Assembly: GCA_947493145.1 (NCBI GenBank)
Contig: CANLPZ010000002.1
Location: 62,001-126,000, forward strand
From: an uncultured Paracoccaceae bacterium
Lineage (GTDB): Bacteria > Pseudomonadota > Alphaproteobacteria > Rhodobacterales > Rhodobacteraceae
DNA length: 64,000 bases
Reading direction: 5' to 3'
The translations under genes were made by a program, and so were the position numbers. Positions 63,052 through 64,000 of the stretch are shown piece after piece. Under the pieces are notes generated by a model that was given only the letters and a program-made list of their open reading frames with translations, made no database searches and was not told the origin of the DNA. How positions within the stretch are numbered: position 1 is the stretch's first letter; each line of letters starts with the position of its first letter.

Positions 63052-63561
63052 TTACAATATTTCGGGCAGTTCAACCTCTGGTGCTTGACTAGAACTCCAG
63101 AAGCGGATCCTAACTCCTTCTGGATCTCTATAAGTTTCCTTAAACTGACCCAAATATTTAAGATCTGGATAGAAGCGCGAAGCTTGTTCGGCATCATCGC
63201 CAACCAAACTGCGTTTAGTACAGGCTCCACTTGGCACACTTACAAATTCAGTCGGACCAGTCGTGAAGGCAACACAACCGCTTTGTCCATCATGAATAAT
63301 GTAAGCCCCTGAAGTATGGATATAAAGATTTGATCCCCTCCACCAACCCGTGTCTTCGAAGAGCCGCATGGCGATGCGTGTTCCACTATATTCAACTGAT
63401 ATTTTTCTGTGCCAATCGCTATGGATTGATTGCATAGCCCAAATACTCATGCTGATTTCGAGGCCAGCTTCAGGCTTTGCTGTAGCACTGTGAACGCGTG
63501 GCCAAAACGTCCAAACTCCAACGCCCAAAACTACAAACGAAATCAGAGCCCATCTTCTCAC
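63052..63561 (-). CDS. orphan membrane-anchored protein
   Basis: About 169 residues if it starts at the GTG at 63561; the frame is open to 63675, but a strong hairpin at 63654-63683 and the adjacent lpdA stop argue for the shorter form. One membrane anchor near the N-terminus (RRWALISFVVLGVGVWTFWP) is followed by a soluble region with SGTRIAMRLFEDTGWWRGSN and LYIHTSGAYIIHDGQSGCVAFTTGP. No family recognised. The region is AT-rich relative to neighbours (22 G+C of 60 in 63121-63180). Confidence 0.55.
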   Translation of the reverse strand: MRRWALISFVVLGVGVWTFWPRVHSATAKPEAGLEISMSIWAMQSIHSDWHRKISVEYSGTRIAMRLFEDTGWWRGSNLYIHTSGAYIIHDGQSGCVAFTTGPTEFVSVPSGACTKRSLVGDDAEQASRFYPDLKYLGQFKETYRDPEGVRIRFWSSSQAPEVELPEIL

Positions 63562-63653
63562 GACTAACGTCCCACACAGGTAAATTCCAATATATCTTAA
63601 ACGCCACTTTAGCAGATTTACGGGAGGATACCGGAAGTAAATATGCGCGCAAA

Positions 63654-63683
63654 GCTGACCTTTGATGAAACTCAAAGGTCAGC
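63654..63683 (-). terminator. hairpin after lpdA
   Basis: GCTGACCTTTGA and TCAAAGGTCAGC form a perfect 12-bp stem with a 6-base loop; on the minus strand UUU follows. It begins 10 bases after the lpdA stop and probably ends that transcript. Confidence 0.65.
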
Positions 63684-63692
63684 CTCATATTT

Positions 63693-64000
63693 TTACGCGT
63701 GGATTGGGCCGTCGCCACAGGACAAAGCGGCTTCGCGAACGGCTTCGGAATATGTTGGGTGGGCGTGACACGTCATGGCGATGTCCTGCGCTGATCCACC
63801 AAATTCCATGGCGACACAGATTTCGTGGATCATGTCACCAGCTGCCGGTCCGATAATGGCTGCGCCCAACACGCGGTCGGTTTCTGCGTCGGCAATTAGT
63901 TTTACGAAACCTTCGCCTTGGAACACAGCCTTTGCGCGTGCGTTCCCCATGAATGAAAACTTACCAACTTTGATCTTACGACCTTCGGCTTTCAGTTCGG
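63693..64000 (-). CDS. lpdA: dihydrolipoyl dehydrogenase, C-terminal part
   Basis: The gene continues past the window end; the 102 codons seen are the dimerisation domain of the pyridine-nucleotide-disulfide reductase family. [34 protein letters not shown] (recognised by FMGNARAKA and [15 protein letters not shown]) and the active-site base His in [10 protein letters not shown]-like [16 protein letters not shown] are characteristic of lipoamide dehydrogenase. It serves 2-oxoacid dehydrogenase complexes or glycine cleavage; the complex lies outside the window. A hairpin follows. Confidence 0.95.
   Translation of the reverse strand, partial: ELKAEGRKIKVGKFSFMGNARAKAVFQGEGFVKLIADAETDRVLGAAIIGPAAGDMIHEICVAMEFGGSAQDIAMTCHAHPTYSEAVREAALSCGDGPIHA

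Overview
The window looks like chromosomal DNA of a marine alphaproteobacterium of the Rhodobacterales (Roseobacter group). The evidence is gene content typical of that group: a DUF5928-type glycosyltransferase, TRAP and ABC solute uptake, GlcDEF, a DUF1523 protein, a TIGR02300/FYDLN protein, and a MoxR-DUF58-DUF4159 operon. Several starts are TTG or GTG, and base composition is moderate. I see no insertion sequence, prophage, CRISPR array or rRNA operon. One tRNA-Ala(GGC) is present.

Layout. 1-9.9 kb: PfkB-type sugar kinase, sulfotransferase, glycosyltransferase, HIT protein, CHCC zinc finger, polA, secreted SGNH hydrolase, RluE-like pseudouridine synthase, crotonase, DUF1285. 9.9-16.7 kb: a four-gene MoxR/DUF58/BatA-DUF4159/vWA-GATase-like operon. 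16.7-23.2 kb: a small exported protein, DUF599, glcDEF, a serine protease, and an Hsp20 gene behind a sigma-32-like promoter. 23.3-27.7 kb, minus strand: a secreted phytase-like protein whose Shine-Dalgarno sequence lies in a leader hairpin, GabD-type dehydrogenase, and two AT-rich orphan membrane proteins. 27.9-34.7 kb: a tightly packed seven-gene operon of unknown function. 34.7-38.9 kb: ALDH16-type double dehydrogenase with deoC, and rpe. 39-44.3 kb: an iron-sulfur/molybdenum/cytochrome c hydroxylase with AraC and TetR regulators. 44.4-50 kb: two-component system and a TRAP transporter. 50-56.5 kb: LysR and a dipeptide/opine-type ABC importer. 56.5-64 kb: threonine catabolism (kbl-tdh with an XRE-cupin regulator), RidA/WYL pair, tRNA-Ala, TIGR02300 protein, YgjP-like metallopeptidase, GntR regulator, a membrane-anchored orphan and the 3' end of lpdA.

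The best candidate for an undescribed system is the 27.9-34.7 kb operon. It encodes a long coiled-coil protein, a protein with a TerB-like N-terminal segment, a classic AAA+ ATPase, three small membrane or membrane-anchored proteins (one DUF1523) and a soluble DUF6638-like protein. Junctions overlap or are separated by a few tens of bases. I read it as a possible membrane-attached AAA+ remodelling or stress complex distantly reminiscent of Ter/TelA modules; that reading is inference.

The second strong signal is a pair of sites built from the same two 10-mers. One copy lies before the molybdenum hydroxylase operon and the other before the TetR gene that converges on that operon. This suggests a local regulatory circuit.
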